From an uncultured Faecalibacterium sp. (GTDB lineage Bacteria > Bacillota > Clostridia > Oscillospirales > Ruminococcaceae), in NCBI GenBank assembly GCA_934561115.1, contig CAKTFS010000012.1, positions 1-54,378 on the forward strand: a DNA stretch of 54,378 nt, written 5' to 3'. Below, piece after piece: positions 50,594-54,378 of the stretch. The first letter of the stretch is position 1, and each line of letters starts with the position of its first letter. The notes beneath the pieces were generated by a model. It made no database searches and was not told where the DNA came from. It was given only the letters and a program-made list of their open reading frames with translations. The position numbers and the translations under genes are program-made.

Positions 50594-51580
50594 ATGTCCG
50601 ACAGGATCTTATTTTCCATCGGCGAAGCGCTGATCGATATGATCCCCTCCCGGGTGGGGTGCAGCTTTGACGAAGTGCCCGCCTTCAGCCCCCGGGTGGG
50701 CGGCGCCCCGGCCAATGTCTGCGCCGCCGTTGCCCGGCTGGGCGGGCGCAGTGCGCTGCTGAGCCAGTTGGGCGACGACCCCTTTGGCCACAAGATCGCC
50801 CGGGTGCTGGCCGGATGCGGCGTGGAGCTTTCCCATCTGGAATTTACCGGCAAAGCCAGCACCGCGCTGGCCTTCGTCAGCTTAGCGGAAAACGGCCAGC
50901 GCACCTTCAGCTTCTGCCGCAAGCCCTCTGCAGACCTGCTGTACGCCCCGGAGCAGATCGACCCGGGCTGGTTCTCGCAGGCGTTTGCCCTGCATTTTTG
51001 CAGCGTTTCGCTGGTGGACAGCCCCATGCGCTACGCCCATCTGGCCGCCATCACTGCCGCGCGGGAGGCGGGTGCCATCCTCAGCTTTGACCCTAATCTC
51101 CGCTTCCCCCTCTGGCCGGACCGGGAGCAGCTGCGCCAGACCGTGTGGCAGTTTCTGCCCCTGACCCATATCCTGAAAATTTCAGACGAGGAGCTGCCCT
51201 TCCTTACCGGCACCGAGGATATTGAAGCCGCGCTGCCCGCGCTCTTTACCGGAGATGTGCAGCTGGTGCTGTACACCTGCGGCAGCAAGGGTGCCCGCGC
51301 CTATACCCGCACCGCCAGTGCCCGCGCACGCAGCCCCAAGGTGGCGGCGGTGGACACCACCGGCGCAGGGGATGGCTTTATCGGCTCGTTTCTGTGGCAG
51401 CTGCAGCGGGACGGCGTGACCGCCGCCGAGCTGCCAAAGCTTTCCCGCAAGCGCCTGACCGAGTATCTGACCTTTTCCAACCGCTTCTGTGCTATCAGCG
51501 TGCAGCACCACGGTGCTATCGACAGCTACCCCACCTTAGAACAGATGGAGCAGCCAGAAGCCGATTTTCCCCTGCCCTGA
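50594..51580 (+). CDS. PfkB-family carbohydrate kinase, fructokinase-like
   Basis: This 328-residue kinase has the PfkB N-terminal FSIGEALIDMIP and GGAPANVCAAVARLGG (signature 1) and the C-terminal DTTGAGDGFIGSF (254-266), whose anion hole and catalytic base are G257-D260. It resembles fructokinases and 2-keto-3-deoxygluconate kinases. The sugar cannot be fixed from sequence; a KDG kinase would fit the pectin locus, but the two are far apart. The ATG at 50594 follows AAAGGAAG. Confidence 0.9.
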   Translation: MSDRILFSIGEALIDMIPSRVGCSFDEVPAFSPRVGGAPANVCAAVARLGGRSALLSQLGDDPFGHKIARVLAGCGVELSHLEFTGKASTALAFVSLAENGQRTFSFCRKPSADLLYAPEQIDPGWFSQAFALHFCSVSLVDSPMRYAHLAAITAAREAGAILSFDPNLRFPLWPDREQLRQTVWQFLPLTHILKISDEELPFLTGTEDIEAALPALFTGDVQLVLYTCGSKGARAYTRTASARARSPKVAAVDTTGAGDGFIGSFLWQLQRDGVTAAELPKLSRKRLTEYLTFSNRFCAISVQHHGAIDSYPTLEQMEQPEADFPLP

Positions 51581-51672
51581 GGGCAAATCTACCGCGCATT
51601 TTGTATTTTTTAATGTTTATATGTCATATTGTATAGAAAATCCGCTCTTTCACTGCCCAAAAGGAGGAACCC

Positions 51673-52209
51673 ATGCCCTTTGAGTTTGCTTTTCTGGACT
51701 GGCTGTACCAGTTCCGCAACCCGGTAATGAACGCGATCTCCATCTTTTTTGATTATGCCGGTGCCCACGGCGAGATCTGGATCGCGTTCACCCTGCTGCT
51801 CCTGCTCTTCCGGCGCACCCGCAGGGCGGGCTTTGCCATGGCGGTAGCGCTGGTGCTGTATATGGCAGCGGGGCACTTCTTCCTCAAACCGCTGTTCGCC
51901 CGCCCCCGCCCCTGCGATATCAACACCACCATCACCATGCTGGTGGCGCGTCCGCATGGGCACTCCTTCCCCTCCGGGCACACCGCCTCCGGGGTGGCGG
52001 CTGCCTACGCGCTCTGGCTGCAAAACCGGAAGCTGGGTGCGCCCGCGCTGGTGCTGGCAGCCTTTATCGCCTTCACCCGGCTGTACCTCTATGTGCACTT
52101 CCCCACCGATGTCCTCGGCGGCGCAGTGCTGGGCATCGTGCTGGGCGCTGCGGCCTCCGCATTTGCAAACTATATGGCAAATCGTTTCAACAAACAACAA
52201 ATTGTATAA
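51673..52209 (+). CDS. PAP2-family membrane phosphatase
   Basis: This 178-residue membrane protein has about five or six segments and the three PAP2 motifs: KPLFARPRP (K72 to P80), SFPSGHTA (S98-A105, catalytic H103) and RLYLYVHFPTDV (R136, H142). It likely dephosphorylates undecaprenyl pyrophosphate or phosphatidic acid derivatives at the outer face of the membrane. AAAAGGAGG precedes the ATG. Confidence 0.9.
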   Translation: MPFEFAFLDWLYQFRNPVMNAISIFFDYAGAHGEIWIAFTLLLLLFRRTRRAGFAMAVALVLYMAAGHFFLKPLFARPRPCDINTTITMLVARPHGHSFPSGHTASGVAAAYALWLQNRKLGAPALVLAAFIAFTRLYLYVHFPTDVLGGAVLGIVLGAAASAFANYMANRFNKQQIV

Positions 52210-52252
52210 AAATTCGCGTACCTTTTATTACAGTTGCCGTTCCCCTCTACGA

Positions 52253-52370
52253 CCCCTCCCGTGAAAATGCAAGCCCGGAAAGTCCGCAGACTTTCCGGGC
52301 TTGCTCTATCTTAAAATAATTTTTCCGCTGAAAATATCCAGAGCACAAGCGGCGGATATTCCAAATCGTC
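52253..52370 (-). other. Structured 3'-end element E4 (after the gene at 52381)
   Basis: Read on the minus strand: the box ACGATTTGGAA, helix 1 AATATCC (52354-52360) with GGATATT (52333-52339), helix 2 CCGCT (52348-52352) with AGCGG (52325-52329). Then comes a perfect 16-bp stem, GCAAGCCCGGAAAGTC/GACTTTCCGGGCTTGC (52289-52304 and 52269-52284), capped by TGCG. The tail is ATTTTCACGGGAGGGG. It begins 11 nt after the stop codon. Confidence 0.86.
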
Positions 52371-52380
52371 CCGCTTAAAA

Positions 52381-52899
52381 TTATTCCTCCGCCGGGAGCT
52401 GGTATTTCCGGTTCTGTGCCGGGTCCCAGCACACCAGCTCCAGCCGACTGCCCGCAGACAGGGCGGCGTCCGGCTTTGCCGCCTGCCAGCAGCGCTTGAG
52501 CGCCGCAGCGGCTCCGGCATCCTCTGCGCCGGGCAGCTCGGTGCACAGCACCGTGCCCTGCCAGCCGTTTTCCGTATACAGACTCAGTGCGCCCGCCTTG
52601 CCGTCCAGAATGGCGGTGATGTCCTGCTGCAGCTGCGTGTAACCCTCGGCGGTGGCGGCGTACTCGCCGTGCCACTTTTCAAAAAACACCGAGAACTCCC
52701 CGCACAGCTCAATGAGCAGATCCTCTGTGCCGGAAGGGCTTTGCACCACCAGCGCCAGATCCTGCTCTTCCATGTAGTCAAAGTCCGGGTCGTCCCATGT
52801 GTGCACGGTGACCTGCTGCCGGCTGAGCAGCATCAGCAGCTCCCCCTGCTTTTCAGCGGTATCAAAATCGCCCTGCGGGCTGTTCCAATCTGTGTTCAT
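52381..52899 (-). CDS. Hypothetical acidic protein
   Basis: This 172-residue protein is soluble and acidic, with no signal peptide or membrane segment. Visible pieces are WDDPDFDYMEEQDLALVV, LLIELCGEFSVFFEKWHGEY and RLELVCWDPAQNRKYQLPAEE. I do not recognise a family. The ATG at 52899 follows CGGAGG. It lies 37 bp downstream of a diguanylate cyclase gene on the same strand, so they may be cotranscribed. Element E4 follows its stop. Confidence 0.75.
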   Translation of the reverse strand: MNTDWNSPQGDFDTAEKQGELLMLLSRQQVTVHTWDDPDFDYMEEQDLALVVQSPSGTEDLLIELCGEFSVFFEKWHGEYAATAEGYTQLQQDITAILDGKAGALSLYTENGWQGTVLCTELPGAEDAGAAAALKRCWQAAKPDAALSAGSRLELVCWDPAQNRKYQLPAEE

Positions 52900-52936
52900 C
52901 GATGTTCCTCCGTTTATAAGGTGTGCGGGCAGGGCT

Positions 52937-54052
52937 TCAGGCTGTCCGCTCTCTGTCTGCGGGCTTTGCCGCTGCGGTGCGGGCCTTCTGTTCTTTTTTT
53001 GCGCGGTAAAGTTCACGGTCTGCGCGGTCCTTCACCGCAACCACGTCCTCCCCGGAAAAGACGGCAGAACCAAGGGAGACCGTCGGCAGAATGGTAAACA
53101 CCTTGCGCCGTTCTGCCAGCAGGTGCTGCAGCACCGCTGCACAGCGGGCCTCGCTTGCCTCGTCCTTCAGCAGCACACAGAATTCATCGCCGCCGATGCG
53201 GTAGCAGTAGCCGCAGCGGGCGTAGGCTTTTTTGATGCAGTCCGCGATCTCGGCAAGGCAGGCATCTCCCTGCAAATGGCCGTAGCGGTCATTGATCTGC
53301 TTGAAGTTGTCCACGTCGAATACCACCAGCACCCCGCCGCTGCGGCGCATCTCGGCAGTGCGGTTCAGGTAGCTGTTCTGGTTCAGAAGTCCGGTCAGCG
53401 CGTCCAGCTGGTTCCACATCTCGCTGCAATAGATATAGTACAGCACCGACAGCAACGTGACGCACAGCCATGTGACGTGCAGCGCCGGAAGCGCGAGCTG
53501 GATCACGGTCTCCGCACCCAGAAACAGGGTCAGCGGGTAGATCAGCGTGCGGCTGCGGTTCTGAAAGGCCGCCGCCGTGCGCACCGTAGCCACCATAAGG
53601 TACAGCATGGAGGCATAATACATGATGACATAAATGAAGAAGTACCCGCCCCGGGCGTAGAGGTTCTCCCTGCTCACCGAGAACACCGGCCCATAGGGCA
53701 GCGTTGCCGCCAGAAAAAGCAGATACACGCCCTCGCAGCAGACTGCCACCTTGAACCCGCGCCGGATGATGGATTTTTTGTCCAGCACATATACCAGACA
53801 CAGCGGCACCGCCGGTGTCAGCCCGAAGCCCAGATAGTTGGACAAAATATTCAGCCAGCGGTAGCCCGGCGGTGTGCCGTCCACCACAATGGTGATGACC
53901 TCCAGCACCGAGATCGCCGCGATCAGCGCAAAGGCCAGAAAGAACCCGCGCTTCTGCTTTTTATTCAAAGATTCGCTCAGCTTTGTAAGAAGGCACATAA
54001 AGCCAAGCACAAAAAGATCGATGGTCGTTAAAATAAAAAAATATCTATCCAT
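52937..54052 (-). CDS. Membrane-bound diguanylate cyclase (GGDEF)
   Basis: This 371-residue protein has about seven N-terminal membrane segments (about 1-205), perhaps a 7TM sensor, and a GGDEF domain (about 215-345). The active motif is intact, RIGGDEF (GGDEF at 287-291), and the metal site region is FDVDNFKQINDRYGHLQGD. It should make cyclic di-GMP from GTP. No EAL domain is present. The ATG at 54052 has no clear binding site. A good promoter lies at 54107-54135. Confidence 0.92.
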   Translation of the reverse strand: MDRYFFILTTIDLFVLGFMCLLTKLSESLNKKQKRGFFLAFALIAAISVLEVITIVVDGTPPGYRWLNILSNYLGFGLTPAVPLCLVYVLDKKSIIRRGFKVAVCCEGVYLLFLAATLPYGPVFSVSRENLYARGGYFFIYVIMYYASMLYLMVATVRTAAAFQNRSRTLIYPLTLFLGAETVIQLALPALHVTWLCVTLLSVLYYIYCSEMWNQLDALTGLLNQNSYLNRTAEMRRSGGVLVVFDVDNFKQINDRYGHLQGDACLAEIADCIKKAYARCGYCYRIGGDEFCVLLKDEASEARCAAVLQHLLAERRKVFTILPTVSLGSAVFSGEDVVAVKDRADRELYRAKKEQKARTAAAKPADRERTA

Positions 54053-54106
54053 TGCAACTTATAACGTTCTGTGAACTGACGCCCCGGACAGGGCACATAC
54101 AATATT

Positions 54107-54135
54107 AGTATATCACTCCGCAAAACTTTTCTCAA
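54107..54135 (-). promoter_or_regulatory. Promoter of the diguanylate cyclase gene
   Basis: On the minus strand, TTGAGA (54130-54135), 17 bp, TATACT (54107-54112), about 55 bp before the start codon. Between this and the start there is a small GCCC/GGGC hairpin but no recognisable riboswitch. Confidence 0.75.
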
Positions 54136-54240
54136 CCGGGAGTTGCGTATCCCATTTTCTGTCCGTTTTCAGGGAAAAGTGCAAGCCCTCTTTTTCTCTG
54201 CATAAAGCTTCCCCGGCAAACAGGACGCGCTAAAAACGCG

Positions 54241-54378
54241 TCAGCGTTTCCCGGATGGCTTTTTGCGGTGGATGTCCGGTTTGGACAATGCGCATACCGT
54301 CTCGACACGATCCTGATTGTCCAAACTCAATTCAAGGTCATGGTCGATGATGGGCAGCTTGAACCGGACGGACTTCAG
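54241..54378 (-). CDS. C-terminal end of an unidentified protein (partial)
   Basis: The reading frame enters from the right edge and ends at a TGA at 54241. The last 45 residues begin LKSVRFKLPIIDHDLELSL and end HRKKPSGKR; codon use is natural and the tail is basic. I do not recognise the family. The gene's start lies outside the window. Confidence 0.6.
   Translation of the reverse strand: MKSVRFKLPIIDHDLELSLDNQDRVETVCALSKPDIHRKKPSGKR

Overview
The window looks like chromosomal DNA of a Faecalibacterium-like gut Clostridium (Oscillospiraceae/Ruminococcaceae). This is an inference from the GC-rich codon use, the strong AGGAGG-type ribosome binding sites, the cmk-plsC-ispH/S1 gene order, the rex repressor, and the pectin and galactoside utilisation genes. 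No ribosomal RNA or other decisive marker is present. The sequence holds about 45 supportable protein genes, one tRNA-Val and many structured intergenic repeats.

Layout. Positions 1-5.6 kb (minus strand) hold the start of an exported protein, a GtrA-family membrane protein with an unusual insert, and the housekeeping run ispH/S1 fusion, plsC, cmk and a BaiN-type flavoprotein. Positions 5.7-8.5 kb hold a TetR repressor and an MFS exporter sharing matching operators, then an M23 endopeptidase. Positions 8.7-15.8 kb form a pectin locus: GH105 and GH28 enzymes, a divergent AraC regulator, and a carbohydrate ABC importer (two permeases and a lipoprotein) without its own ATPase. A MsmK/UgpC-type ATPase at 47-48 kb could energise it. 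Positions 16-29.7 kb hold tdk-rex, a TepA-like protease, ftsK, a YgiQ-type radical SAM protein, a secreted metallo-beta-lactamase-fold protein, citrate synthase, a BlaI-type repressor, and serC-serA, which runs on to 31 kb. Positions 31.4-37.3 kb form a galactoside operon: tetR, GH2, GPH symporter and GH36. Positions 37.5-41.4 kb hold two BspA-like leucine-rich-repeat surface proteins. Positions 41.5-44.5 kb hold small genes, tRNA-Val and a phage-like repressor/Cro-type switch standing alone. Positions 44.5-54.4 kb hold trmO, a LysR regulator, a HAD phosphatase, the ABC ATPase with a divergent AraC regulator, a MATE exporter, a PfkB sugar kinase, a PAP2 phosphatase, an unknown protein, a membrane diguanylate cyclase and a truncated gene.

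The most interesting material is between genes. First, a structured 3'-end element of about 115 nt occurs four times, each just after a stop codon and in the sense of that gene. It has two overlapping, partly covarying helices and then a perfect 16-bp stem capped by TGCG; the 16-bp stems differ completely in sequence but keep exactly the same length. Second, a family of 120-160 bp palindromic elements with CCCTCTCAG or CTCCCTCAG ends abuts stop codons within 0-2 nt. Third, a cloverleaf-shaped inverted-repeat element lies at 41807-41937. Several promoter-operator layouts can also be read directly, including BlaI-type operator sites upstream of serC-serA.
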